From assembly GCA_029068555.1 (NCBI GenBank), contig JAIECJ010000059.1, forward strand, positions 1 to 64,000: a stretch of DNA of 64,000 nucleotides, written 5' to 3'. A model generated the notes under the pieces. The model saw only the letters and a list, made by a program, of their open reading frames with translations. It was not told the origin of the DNA and searched no databases. Both the position numbers and the translations under genes were made by a program. Below are positions 24,734 through 33,264 of this stretch, piece by piece. Within the stretch, counting starts at the first letter, position 1. Each line of letters opens with the position of its first letter. This DNA is from Lachnospiraceae bacterium. GTDB taxonomy: Bacteria; Bacillota; Clostridia; Lachnospirales; Lachnospiraceae.

Positions 24734-25483
24734 ATGATACTATATCATGGAAGCAACACTGGAAATATTAAAGTATTAAAACCCAATCTAGCCGACCATG
24801 ACCGACCCTATGTATATATGACCACAATCAATATAGTGGCCGCATTCTATTTATGCAACGCCGTAGACAGGCCCTATTACTGGTTTCCTTATGGTTTTGA
24901 AGGCGGCAGCGATATCCCGGTCTATCACGAACTGTACCCGAATGCGCTGAAAGAAGTATCGGACGGTGTCAGCGGATATATCTACGAAGACCATGCAGAA
25001 GAAAACCAAGTCATTCCATTCAAAAATATCCCCTGTGCGAGACTGGCGACAGAACCTGTTGAAGTAACGAAGTATGTCCGGGTAGAAAATGCATATGATC
25101 TATTTATGGAATATGTGAAACAAGGAAAAATGAAGGTAAGTCATTTTGAAGACAAATCGGAGCAGCAGCTGGAATGGTGGTATTCATGCCTTGTCAACTA
25201 TTTAAGGGAAAAACTTATGACAGAAACCCCTGACTGCTCCTATGCCTGTTTCATAAAATCAAAATTACCACAAGTGTGGGAAAGATATAGCATCCCCTGT
25301 TCACGACAATGCCTGTATCATTTTATCAAATTCTTCCGTACTGCGGACAGCATCAAAATCCTCTGTAGCCAGCCACTTATCCCGCACAATTTCGCAAAGT
25401 GTTCTGGAATCAGATGTTTCAAAATCCGTTCTCTCCTTTTTCATTTCACCGAGAAGCACCGACGAAACACTGTATTGCCCTGA
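24734..25483 (+). CDS. probable ADP-ribosyltransferase-fold protein, 3' end replaced
   Basis: 249 codons. The N-terminal MILYHGS motif, a Tyr-rich core and a later Glu-rich segment recall DUF3990-type and other ADP-ribosyltransferase-fold proteins, but I cannot fix the catalytic triad. Residues up to about 190 look like normal protein. The last 60 codons (25301-25483) run antisense through the convergent XRE gene and have the composition of a shadow frame, so the original C-terminus was probably lost when the XRE gene was joined here. AAGGGG precedes the start. It may be a truncated toxin or a pseudogene. Confidence 0.6.
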   Translation: MILYHGSNTGNIKVLKPNLADHDRPYVYMTTINIVAAFYLCNAVDRPYYWFPYGFEGGSDIPVYHELYPNALKEVSDGVSGYIYEDHAEENQVIPFKNIPCARLATEPVEVTKYVRVENAYDLFMEYVKQGKMKVSHFEDKSEQQLEWWYSCLVNYLREKLMTETPDCSYACFIKSKLPQVWERYSIPCSRQCLYHFIKFFRTADSIKILCSQPLIPHNFAKCSGIRCFKIRSLLFHFTEKHRRNTVLP

Positions 25484-26389
25484 ACGCATATCAAACTCCC
25501 TTGCAGTCTCCACAACGGTCTTTAACTCGTCATACATCGAATCATACTGCTTTAACCGGGCTAACAACGCCGCCATTGTGCAATGGTTTTTTACAGTCCC
25601 CCATTCTGCAGGTTCTTTTCCATCAAAAACAAGTCCCTGCAAGGCAAACATTTTGCGGCATACTTTCATCAACTCTTCATCCGGAAGAAGCCTTTCACCA
25701 AGCAGCAGGTAAATTCCATGACACATCGCTGCATACCCCTCCTGGATTCTGCCGCGGATAAACGGAAGTTTCTCTTCTTCGTCCAGCGCCCACCAAATCT
25801 GTGTTTCTTTACAATATTTCTGGGACGGTAATGTTTCAAAAATTGCCCTGCCTATTTCTCTACGCCCCATTTCACAATGGTTAAACGCAAGCCTTCCCGC
25901 CGCTTCCAGCCTGATATCCTGATCAGGGCAATACTTCATAATCCGCTCGCCGATCATTGTGATTTCTGAATCATATTTTTTCATATTCTCCTGCCACTCT
26001 GGTATGTTTCCATCACTATCGCCTGCCAAAAACAATGCATACATAAGCTTGTTCAGCAGCATATAACTATTGGGGTATTCCGCAATGCCATTTCTCGCGA
26101 CAGCAATACAGTCGTCAATTCTGCCCTGACTGACTGCCTCCTGAAACTGTTCCAGATACTTCGCAATCTTTTCTTTCCTGACCGTTTCGTTTACCCCCAT
26201 CAGACAGTCAACAGTAACCCCGAAAAACTCCGCGATATCAGGCAGCAGCTCTATATCAGGGTAACAGATACCATTCTCCCAACGTGATACAGATTGACAA
26301 GATACCCCAAGGATTGCCGCAAACTCTTCCTGCGTAATATCCTTTTCATGCCGCAGACACCTGATTTTACCTCCAACATTCAGATTCAT
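25301..26389 (-). CDS. XRE-family HTH regulator with helical sensor domain
   Basis: 362 residues from ATG 26389, which has GGAGGA upstream. Residues 8-60 are an XRE/Cro helix-turn-helix (ITQEEFAAILGVSCQSVSRWENG). The remainder is all-helical and looks like TPR-type repeats, as in peptide- or stress-responsive XRE regulators of Clostridia. It converges on and overlaps the previous gene by 183 bp, which is unusual and points to a rearrangement. Its target is unknown. Confidence 0.85.
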   Translation of the reverse strand: MNLNVGGKIRCLRHEKDITQEEFAAILGVSCQSVSRWENGICYPDIELLPDIAEFFGVTVDCLMGVNETVRKEKIAKYLEQFQEAVSQGRIDDCIAVARNGIAEYPNSYMLLNKLMYALFLAGDSDGNIPEWQENMKKYDSEITMIGERIMKYCPDQDIRLEAAGRLAFNHCEMGRREIGRAIFETLPSQKYCKETQIWWALDEEEKLPFIRGRIQEGYAAMCHGIYLLLGERLLPDEELMKVCRKMFALQGLVFDGKEPAEWGTVKNHCTMAALLARLKQYDSMYDELKTVVETAREFDMRSGQYSVSSVLLGEMKKERTDFETSDSRTLCEIVRDKWLATEDFDAVRSTEEFDKMIQALS

Positions 26390-26703
26390 TTTTATACTTC
26401 CTCCAATCAATCAAACTTATTCTCCTATCGTTTACTGAAAGGTGCGCCTCTTTCTACTGTTCAATTTATCAGATTCCCATGACAGGATCAACCACGCATT
26501 GCGTGAAGTTTCCTCACCCAGTAATTGAAATGTTACTTTTCACGGGCAACGTCAGTTCGTTAAGCTGCATATTTTTTACATTTATCCAATCCTGTTTTAC
26601 AAATTCAATTATTTTTTTTGCGGATCTGCTAAATTTATTTTATCTGCTCTTGCAGCTTTCAATTTTCGGCTTTTTTTTATATCTCTTTTTTCATTTTTTA
26701 CAT

Positions 26704-26732
26704 TTGACACATTTTATTTTTTACATTATAAT
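26704..26732 (+). promoter_or_regulatory. consensus promoter of LacI copy 2
   Basis: TTGACA (26704-26709), exactly 17 nt, TATAAT (26727-26732): a full consensus promoter. The rest of the 26390-26835 gap is strongly AT-rich and holds only the XRE promoter region and the hairpin below. Confidence 0.85.
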
Positions 26733-26750
26733 GATATAAAACTCAAAAAA

Positions 26751-26777
26751 CTCTCGCATATCATGCAGATACGAGAG
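26751..26777 (+). other. leader hairpin between promoter and LacI copy 2
   Basis: CTCTCG (26751-26756) and CGAGAG (26772-26777) with TAT/ATA inside form a hairpin about 12 nt after the expected transcription start. It is flanked by A-runs on the plus strand, so it would terminate only minus-strand transcripts. An operator role is also possible. Confidence 0.5.
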
Positions 26778-26835
26778 AAAAACCATCTGGGAAAAAATAT
26801 CAAAATACACTATATTGAGAAAGGATGTGACTTCC

Positions 26836-27906
26836 ATGGCTGACCGTGTCACCATTCAGGACATCGCGGATGAACTGGGCGTCTCGCGCAACACTGTATC
26901 CAAAGCAATCAACAATACAGGGCTGCTCGCCGACGCCACCAGGGAACGCGTTTTGAAAAAGGCGATCGAAATGGGATATAAACAATTCTCCTATATAAAT
27001 ATCTATGGTTCTGGCAAGCCCGAGACCGATATTGCTCCCGAGACAAACAAACGGGAGATTTCGCTGTTTACGTCCAATTTTATAGGAAGCTCCCACTTTG
27101 CCTCCACGATGCTGGACAAATTTCAGCGGGAACTTTCCAGCATGGGTTACAGTTTCACCATGCACAGGCTTCAGGAGTATGAGATCGAAAACCTGTCCCT
27201 TCCCGGTTCTTACAATGAAGAACGGACTGCAGGAATCATCTGCATTGAGATGTTCAACAAGGAATATTGCCATATGCTCTGCGGGCTTGACATTCCTACA
27301 CTATTTGTTGATTCACCGGTAGCGGATCTTGATAAACCGATTAAATCGGACTGCCTCTACATGGATAACCAGACAGACATAGGCTGCTTTGTGCGCGAGA
27401 TGATCCGCAGGGGTAAGAAACGGATCGGATTTATCGGCGACATCTCGCACTGCCAGTCTTTTCATGAGCGCTTTCTGGGGTACCGGAATGCCATGTATCT
27501 GTCCGGGCTCTCCTGTCCTGAGGAATACTGCATCACCAAAAACAAAACAGGCGTGAAGGTTCCCGGATATAATCCATACCGCGAATATATAATGGAGGAG
27601 ATTCAGAAACGAAAAGAACTGCCAGACGTGTTCATCTGCGCAAACGACTTTATTGCCGTGGATGCCATGTCCGTGTTCAAACAGCTGGGAATCCGTGTGC
27701 CGCAGGATATCTACCTGTGCGGGTTTGACGATTCCCCCGAATCGCATGTGACCTCGCCCACACTGACCACGATCCATATCCACAGCCAGATTATGGGTTT
27801 CTCCGCAGTGCACCTGCTTATGTCGCGAATCAAGGAACCTTCGCTGAACTTTCGCAAGATTTACACAGAAACCAGTCTGATTTACAGAGAGTCAACCGGG
27901 GATTAA
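26836..27906 (+). CDS. LacI-family regulator, paralogue copy 2
   Basis: 356 residues, the same length as copy 1 at 20529 and colinear with it, differing mainly at surface positions of the sensor domain (residues 59-72, 225-250). The helix-turn-helix is identical. The start is ATG 26836 after GAAAGGATGTG; an in-frame TTG at 26815 is less likely. Unlike copy 1 it has a full consensus promoter. The two copies bracket the DUF624-to-XRE segment in direct orientation. Confidence 0.9.
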   Translation: MADRVTIQDIADELGVSRNTVSKAINNTGLLADATRERVLKKAIEMGYKQFSYINIYGSGKPETDIAPETNKREISLFTSNFIGSSHFASTMLDKFQRELSSMGYSFTMHRLQEYEIENLSLPGSYNEERTAGIICIEMFNKEYCHMLCGLDIPTLFVDSPVADLDKPIKSDCLYMDNQTDIGCFVREMIRRGKKRIGFIGDISHCQSFHERFLGYRNAMYLSGLSCPEEYCITKNKTGVKVPGYNPYREYIMEEIQKRKELPDVFICANDFIAVDAMSVFKQLGIRVPQDIYLCGFDDSPESHVTSPTLTTIHIHSQIMGFSAVHLLMSRIKEPSLNFRKIYTETSLIYRESTGD

Positions 27907-27943
27907 AATTTTCCCTTTTCGGAATTGGGAGGTGGGATACTTC

Positions 27944-28539
27944 ATGGAAACAAAAGATTTGATATTGAGAAATTGGCAGGAGCACGACGCAAAGGCTTTG
28001 TATGAAATGTGCCTTGATGATATTTTAAGAAAAAGTGGGATTGCTTTTTATGATTCCGTCAACGAAAGTCAAAATGTGATCCATTATTGGAAAACTAACA
28101 GGGGATCTAAGGTAATTGCCGACAGAAGAAATGATAGTTTTATAGGATTTATAAGCCTTGGTGATATGAATCGGTATGACGGCTATATGGAAATGGAATA
28201 TGCCATTGCCGCCGAATATCGAAACAAGGGTTACGCCACACAAGCTGTGAAACAGATACTTGAATATGGATTCAGAGAAATGAATCTATCCGTAGTCGCC
28301 GCATGGGTGCGGTCACACAATCAGGCAAGTATAAGCGTTTTGGAAAAATGTTCACAATACTGCAGACTTACCATACAGGATATGAGTTTTCAGGCTCATA
28401 TCCTTTTTATAACTTCCATCTTCCTGACTGGAGAAGCATATTAATATTGAAACATGACCTTTATCTGCTTTTTGTGAAAGTTATCTTATCAATACTCTAT
28501 TGTGGAATAAATATTTTTCACCATCCAGACAGAAATTAG
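27944..28539 (+). pseudogene. frameshifted GNAT acetyltransferase
   Basis: The first 135 or so residues are a RimJ/RimL-type GNAT domain (YAIAAEYRNKGYATQAVKQI, NQASISVLEKC) that would acetylate an amine with acetyl-CoA. After VLEKC the open frame runs into unrelated sequence and stops at 28444. The family-like ending (YEFSGSYPFYNFHLPDW) continues in the +1 frame from about 28350 and stays open to 28539. A small deletion near 28350 explains this. GGGAGGTGGG precedes ATG 27944. The gene lies 37 bp after LacI copy 2, probably read from its promoter. A miniature-element relic abuts the 3' end. Confidence 0.65.
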
Positions 28540-28589
28540 AATTGTGGGCTGCATGGTTCGTGCCAGTGCTAGAGCGTGTTTGAAAATTG
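28521..28589. mobile_element. nested miniature-element fragments
   Basis: 28521-28572 matches 52 bp of the element at 40374-40539 (40382-40433) with only a few mismatches, including its internal CTAG. At that CTAG (28569-28572) it switches to the first 20 bases of the element at 40803-40989 (CTAGAGCGTGTTTGAAAA). This looks like one element inserted into a CTAG inside another, followed by loss of the rest. Confidence 0.75.
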
Positions 28590-28612
28590 ACATTAACCGA
28601 CAGCCCCATTTT

Positions 28613-29833
28613 TTATAAAATAATTTTATGAAAATTCTTTTTTCCTTTTTTAATGACAAAATCTTCTGCAAAAGCCGACTTTTCAAATACAGCTTTCACA
28701 TCTGTAACCTTTTCTCCGTTTACGGAAACGCCACCTTGCTCCACGGCACGCCTTGCCTCGGATTTTGACGCGGTCATTCCTGCTTTCACGAGAAGGGACA
28801 GGATGTCAATACTGCCTTCTGCGAAATCATTATCCTTCAATGTTGTTGTCGGCATATTCTCCGAGTTGCCACCGCCAGCAAACAGTGCAGCTGCTGCCTC
28901 TTTTGCCTTCTGTGCCTCCTCTGTGCCATGTATCAGTTGTGTCAGTTCAAATGCAAGAATTTCTTTTGCTTTATTGAGCTCACTACCTTCCCATTTCTCC
29001 ATCGCCTCAATCTCTTCAAGCGGAAGGAATGTAAGCATTTTCAGACAATTGATAACATCCGCGTCCGACACATTTCTCCAGTACTGGAAGAACTCATATG
29101 GTGATGTTTTTTCAGCATCAAGCCACACAGCGCCAGACTCTGTCTTACCCATCTTTTTTCCCTCTGAATTTAGAAGGAGATTGATTGTCATGGCATACGC
29201 GTCCTTACCAAGTTTGCGGCGAATCAGCTCTGTACCGCCAAGCATGTTGCTCCACTGATCATCCCCGCCAAACTGCATATTGCAGCCATATTTCTGGAAT
29301 AACGTGTAGAAATCAAAGCTCTGCATGATCATGTAATTAAATTCCAAAAATGTAAGCCCTCTCTCCATACGCTGCTTGTAACACTCTGCAGCCAACATAC
29401 GGTTTACGGAAAAATGCGGCCCGACTTCACGCAGCACATCCATATAATTGAGATCAAGTAGCCAGTCTGCATTATTGACCAGCATTGCCTTGCCATCACC
29501 AAATTCAATGAACTTGCTCATCTGTTTCTTAAAGCAGTCCACATTGTGCTGTATGGTTTCCGTTGTCATCATTTTGCGCATATCCGTCTTGCCGGAAGGA
29601 TCTCCAATCATGGCTGTACCCCCGCCAATTAAGGCTATTGGTCTGTTTCCTGCCATCTGAAGGCGCTTCATCAGGCAAAGCGCCATAAAATGCCCCACAT
29701 GAAGGCTGTCTGCTGTCGGGTCAAAGCCAATGTAGAATACAGCCTTGCCTCCGTTAACCAGCTCCCTGATTTCTTTTTCATCCGTTACCTGGGCAATGAG
29801 TCCTCTTGCCACTAATTCATCATACAATTGCAT
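28613..29833 (-). CDS. tyrS: tyrosyl-tRNA synthetase
   Basis: 406 residues, class I synthetase charging tRNA-Tyr. The HIGH motif is HVGH (45-48), and the KMSKS equivalent is KKMGKT (about 230-235). A C-terminal S4 RNA-binding domain (about 340-400) is intact. The length is normal. A T-box leader and a consensus promoter lie upstream, so expression responds to uncharged tRNA-Tyr. Downstream it is bordered by miniature-element fragments. Confidence 0.97.
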   Translation of the reverse strand: MQLYDELVARGLIAQVTDEKEIRELVNGGKAVFYIGFDPTADSLHVGHFMALCLMKRLQMAGNRPIALIGGGTAMIGDPSGKTDMRKMMTTETIQHNVDCFKKQMSKFIEFGDGKAMLVNNADWLLDLNYMDVLREVGPHFSVNRMLAAECYKQRMERGLTFLEFNYMIMQSFDFYTLFQKYGCNMQFGGDDQWSNMLGGTELIRRKLGKDAYAMTINLLLNSEGKKMGKTESGAVWLDAEKTSPYEFFQYWRNVSDADVINCLKMLTFLPLEEIEAMEKWEGSELNKAKEILAFELTQLIHGTEEAQKAKEAAAALFAGGGNSENMPTTTLKDNDFAEGSIDILSLLVKAGMTASKSEARRAVEQGGVSVNGEKVTDVKAVFEKSAFAEDFVIKKGKKNFHKIIL

Positions 29834-29968
29834 TTTTCTTTCTCTCCTTTCACTGTTGTGCCAAGGAACAGGGGTAAGTAGGAACCAGTCTTGCCGGCAT
29901 CACTTCCTCTGGATGACTGCAACGGTCAAATAAGGAAAACCCCACTACTCGATGAACGGTCTGTACAT

Positions 29969-30314
29969 CAAAAACCCCGTCCCCTGAATGTGTTTAATTC
30001 AAAGGACGAGGTACTTATTACTTACAACTATACCACGTGTTACCACCTTTTTTCACACAGGACTCGCGCCCTATGCCTCAGCAAGTACGGGAAAAATGTA
30101 TAACCTTTTCCGATACTCCTCCCAATATAACGTTTGGGGATTCCGTCACAATCTACTCTTGCGTACCCATAAACATTTAAAATGTAAACACGCGGATTTC
30201 GGTGTGCAGCTCCAAGATGTATTCCCTTTCATTTTCCCTTGCGCCTCTCATCAGCCGGCTACTTTCTGTAAGTTCCCATGAAAGCTACTTTTTCTTTTCA
30301 TAGCTTTTAACTAA
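29969..30314 (-). promoter_or_regulatory. T-box riboswitch (tyrosine)
   Basis: On the minus strand the leader carries the T-box core AAAGGTGGTAACACG (complement of 30038-30052) followed by a terminator hairpin (29969-30013) with a T-run. Stem I lies toward 30150-30300. A UAC codon at complement 30219-30221 in the context GGGAAUACAUC is the best specifier, which fits tyrosine. Uncharged tRNA-Tyr would stabilise the antiterminator and allow tyrS expression. The remaining 135 nt to the start codon hold only the ribosome site. Confidence 0.88.
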
Positions 30315-30320
30315 TTCAAA

Positions 30321-30349
30321 ATTATAACAACCGGACAGGGCTTTGTCAA
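30321..30349 (-). promoter_or_regulatory. consensus promoter of the tyrS T-box transcript
   Basis: On the minus strand TTGACA (complement of 30344-30349), 17 nt, TATAAT (complement of 30321-30326). Transcription would begin near 30314. Confidence 0.9.
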
Positions 30350-30396
30350 CCCTATTTTCTTTATCATTTAAACGTATTTAATTTCTTCTTTGTGCC

Positions 30397-31125
30397 TTAC
30401 TCCTCCCAGTTATGGTACACTGCCTGCACATCGTCATCCTCGTCGAGCATATCAAGCGTCCTGTTCAGGTTTTTGACAGCAGTCTCATCAGTCAGAGAGA
30501 CATAGTTCTGGGGAATCATTGTAACTTCGGCACTAGCCATGGCAATTTTATTGTCCTGTAAAGCCTGATATACTGCATTAAAATCGTCTGGCATCGTGAT
30601 AATCTCGAAACTATCCTCCTCCTCAGAAAAATCCTCCGCACCCGCGTCAAGCGCAATCATCATAAGATCGTCCGCACCCATGTCGCATTCTTCCTTGTCA
30701 ATAATAATCTGTCCTTTTTCGTCAAACATAAATGAAACACAGCCTTGGGTTCCGATGCTTCCATTTCCCTTTGTAAAGGCGCTCCTGACATTGGCAGCCG
30801 TTCTGTTCTTGTTATCTGTAAGTGCTTCCACAATAATTGCAATACCATTCGGACCATATCCTTCATATGTAACATGCTCATAGTTTACTGCATTTCCATC
30901 ACCAGCAGCCTTTTTAATACCCCGGTCAATCGTGTCGTTTGGCATGTTGTTGGCTTTTGCCTTTGCTATCACCTGTGCGAGCTTGAAATTGTTGGCAGGG
31001 TCGGGACCGCCCTCCTTAACTGCAACGGCAATCTCACGCCCAATAATCGTAAAGATTTTTCCCTTTGCTGCATCGTTTTTTTCCTTTTTGTGTTTAATGT
31101 TCGCAAATTTTGAATGACCTGACAT
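30397..31125 (-). CDS. yebC: YebC/PmpR-family protein
   Basis: 242 residues with the conserved start MSGHSKFANIKHKKEKNDAA and the three-domain YebC layout. Members bind DNA as regulators, and some act as translation factors that relieve ribosome stalling at proline stretches (YeeI/TACO1 type). Genomic context here is not informative. Start and length are canonical. Confidence 0.95.
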   Translation of the reverse strand: MSGHSKFANIKHKKEKNDAAKGKIFTIIGREIAVAVKEGGPDPANNFKLAQVIAKAKANNMPNDTIDRGIKKAAGDGNAVNYEHVTYEGYGPNGIAIIVEALTDNKNRTAANVRSAFTKGNGSIGTQGCVSFMFDEKGQIIIDKEECDMGADDLMMIALDAGAEDFSEEEDSFEIITMPDDFNAVYQALQDNKIAMASAEVTMIPQNYVSLTDETAVKNLNRTLDMLDEDDDVQAVYHNWEE

Positions 31126-31210
31126 TTTCTAATTCTCCTTTATCCTCATAATTTTATAAATTTTCAGAGGGCACCATATCCTGTTCTGATTCCGGCTGCA
31201 CCTCCTGTTC

Positions 31211-31347
31211 ATAACCGTTCAGCATTCAGCTTCCTATTACATGTATCAAGACATGCAAAACCACTTCGCGGTGGCTTGATGCTTTTCAACCGCTGCGCTT
31301 TCTCATGAACTTTGCAGCGTAGTGCAAAGTTCCGGGCTAAACTCTAA
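31211..31347. repeat. 137-bp multi-hairpin repeat, copy 1
   Basis: Matches 55325-55460 and 62421-62557. Shared blocks are the GTTCAG start, TGCAAAACCACTTCG, CTTGATGC and a TTTGCAG...TGCAAAG hairpin. It is the most diverged of the three copies. Its last 45 bp code for the C-terminal residues of the CBS-domain protein at 31303. Confidence 0.8.
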
Positions 31348-32685
31348 CTCATGTTCCACTTTTCTGACAAGAACGGACTGTATCACGTTCTTCTCCACTT
31401 TCACAATCTGAAAGGTATATCCGTCAACCTCGACCTCCGAATTTTCATTCTCGTCTGGTATACGGTCAAGCTTTGATATAATATATCCGTTCAGCGTCTC
31501 AAATTCTGTCTCTCCAAAAGAAATTCCGAACCGTTCCTTCAAATCCTCAAGCTTGGTCATCCCTTCGATGACATATTCATTCTCGCCTTTCTCCTCAATA
31601 TGATTCTCCTCAGGGTCATACTCATCCATGATGTTTCCTACGATTTCCTCAAGGATATCCTCCATTGTGACAAGCCCCGATGTCTGCCCATACTCGTCCA
31701 TGACAATCACCATCTGATTCTTTTCGGACTGCATGCTGCGGAACAGGTCATCTATATTTTTTGTTTCAGGGACATATACAGCCTCCCTGAGAAGCCCCTC
31801 CACTGTTCCGACCGGCTGATTCAGGCTCTCGTCGGAAGTATGTATCCGCATGGCATCTTTCAGATACAGTACTCCTATGATATGGTCAAGGTTTTCTTCA
31901 TATACAGGATATCTGCTATTGCTCTCCCGCAACATAAAATTAAGTGCATCCTTGAATGGCATACTGCTGTCTACCGCCATAATATTATTGCGGTGTGTCA
32001 TGATATCACTTGCTTCTTTGTCGCCAAACTCAAAGATATTCGTAATCATTTCCACCTCACCGGCCTCGAGGACACCCAGCTCGTGCCCCTCATTTACCAT
32101 GGAAATGATTTCTTCTTCCGTCACATCTGCCTGCTCGTCCGCATTTCTCAGCCCGAAAACTCGAAGAACGGCATTTGCCGATACCGCGATAATGCCTGTC
32201 AGCGGATAAAGCGCCGTCCTTAAGAACTGTATCGGCCGGATAAAGCGGTATGCCCACGCATCCGGATATTTCTGTGCGATCTTCTTCGGAAAAAGAATTC
32301 CGAACGTGAGCAGTATATACATTAGAACAATAGCCGCCATCACCAGCGCTGTCCAGTGCTGTGCTCCATCACTCATCCTCTGAAAAAGGGTCAACTGGTC
32401 AAGCCATCTGCCAATTGCAACAGTCCATCGGGGGAGAAAAAAGTACCCCATCACAAGCTCTACCAATGTCGTTATCATCTGGATAGAATTCACATATATT
32501 GTAGAACGCTCGATAATCCGGTTGAGCAGGATTGATTTCTTATCTTTTTCCTCTGTCGCCCTGCGCCCTATTTCCTTTTCATTTAAAAAGGGTATTGCTT
32601 TGTTGAAACCTGCCAAAATTGCCTCAATAATAAGCAATGCAAAAAAAATAAATATACTACAGGCCGAAGCCCCTCCATCATCCAT
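31303..32685 (-). CDS. DUF21/CBS/CorC-type membrane protein
   Basis: 460 residues from ATG 32685, which has AAAGGAG upstream. Order: DUF21 membrane domain with about four helices (1-180), two CBS domains (about 205-320) and a CorC_HlyC domain (about 335-425). The family, often called hemolysin-like, includes CorC/MpfA magnesium exporters. The last 15 residues (ELEFSPELCTTLQSS) are encoded by the 137-bp repeat, so an insertion has replaced or extended the original end. The conserved domains are complete, so it is probably functional. Confidence 0.9.
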   Translation of the reverse strand: MDDGGASACSIFIFFALLIIEAILAGFNKAIPFLNEKEIGRRATEEKDKKSILLNRIIERSTIYVNSIQMITTLVELVMGYFFLPRWTVAIGRWLDQLTLFQRMSDGAQHWTALVMAAIVLMYILLTFGILFPKKIAQKYPDAWAYRFIRPIQFLRTALYPLTGIIAVSANAVLRVFGLRNADEQADVTEEEIISMVNEGHELGVLEAGEVEMITNIFEFGDKEASDIMTHRNNIMAVDSSMPFKDALNFMLRESNSRYPVYEENLDHIIGVLYLKDAMRIHTSDESLNQPVGTVEGLLREAVYVPETKNIDDLFRSMQSEKNQMVIVMDEYGQTSGLVTMEDILEEIVGNIMDEYDPEENHIEEKGENEYVIEGMTKLEDLKERFGISFGETEFETLNGYIISKLDRIPDENENSEVEVDGYTFQIVKVEKNVIQSVLVRKVEHELEFSPELCTTLQSS

Positions 32686-32736
32686 TTTAGTTTCTCCTTT
32701 ATTCTTTTGAATTTCTTTGATAGATATTTGGTACAT

Positions 32737-32777
32737 AAGAAAGGTGTAATCCGCATTATTGCAGGCTACACCTTTTT
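32737..32777 (-). terminator. hairpin after the mazF-type gene
   Basis: AAAAAGGTGTA and TACACCTTTCTT form a long stem between the toxin gene and the CBS gene. The T-run on the minus side is short, so termination may be partial. Confidence 0.6.
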
Positions 32778-32824
32778 AATATATCATTCCTGACCCAAAA
32801 CGTCAATATCCAAAGCCTTTACAT

Positions 32825-33166
32825 TTATGTATCAAGCTCAAGGCTGATTTGCAAGGCTCTGTTTACCCTCTGCATAATCGGCGTGTCAAGATGGCACACT
32901 TTATCCTTCAGACGCTTTTTATCAATTGTCCTTAGCTGCTCAAGCAATATCACTGAATCCTTTACCATATCATAATTCCCTGCATTCAGTTCTATATGCG
33001 TCGGCAGGTTCGCCTTGTTTAGTTTGGATGTGATTGCCGCACAGATTACTGTCGGACTGTGCTTGTTTCCCACATCATTTTGTATAATCAGCACCGGTCT
33101 GACGCCTCCCTGCTCGGATCCTACTACCGGTCTTAAATCTGCATAATAAATATCTCCTCTTTTCAT
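32825..33166 (-). CDS. MazF/PemK-type endoribonuclease
   Basis: 113 residues from ATG 33166, chosen because AGGGGTG lies about 8 nt upstream; ATG 33172 is also possible. The sequence has the family motifs [29 protein letters not shown] and IELLNAG-like strands (read from 3 onward in parts), the same type as Bacillus NdoA, which cleaves mRNA at specific short sequences. In Bacillus the antitoxin gene lies between alr and ndoA. Here alr is also the upstream neighbour, but the 92-bp gap is too short for an antitoxin and shows no open frame. The antitoxin must be elsewhere or absent. Confidence 0.93.
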   Translation of the reverse strand: MKRGDIYYADLRPVVGSEQGGVRPVLIIQNDVGNKHSPTVICAAITSKLNKANLPTHIELNAGNYDMVKDSVILLEQLRTIDKKRLKDKVCHLDTPIMQRVNRALQISLELDT

Positions 33167-33264
33167 GTTCATACACCCCTGTTTCGCAAATCTTTATGTT
33201 GTATGATACTATTTTTGCCATCAGAGAAATTTTTATACAGCTGCTACATTATAAAATATAAAAT

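Noticed and set aside
28653-29258. 201-codon plus-strand frame opposite tyrS
   Set aside because: Low-complexity Ser/Ala shadow of a complete synthetase gene.
31600-32223. 207-codon plus-strand frame opposite the CBS gene
   Set aside because: Antisense to a gene with complete DUF21/CBS/CorC domains; His/Ile-rich shadow composition.
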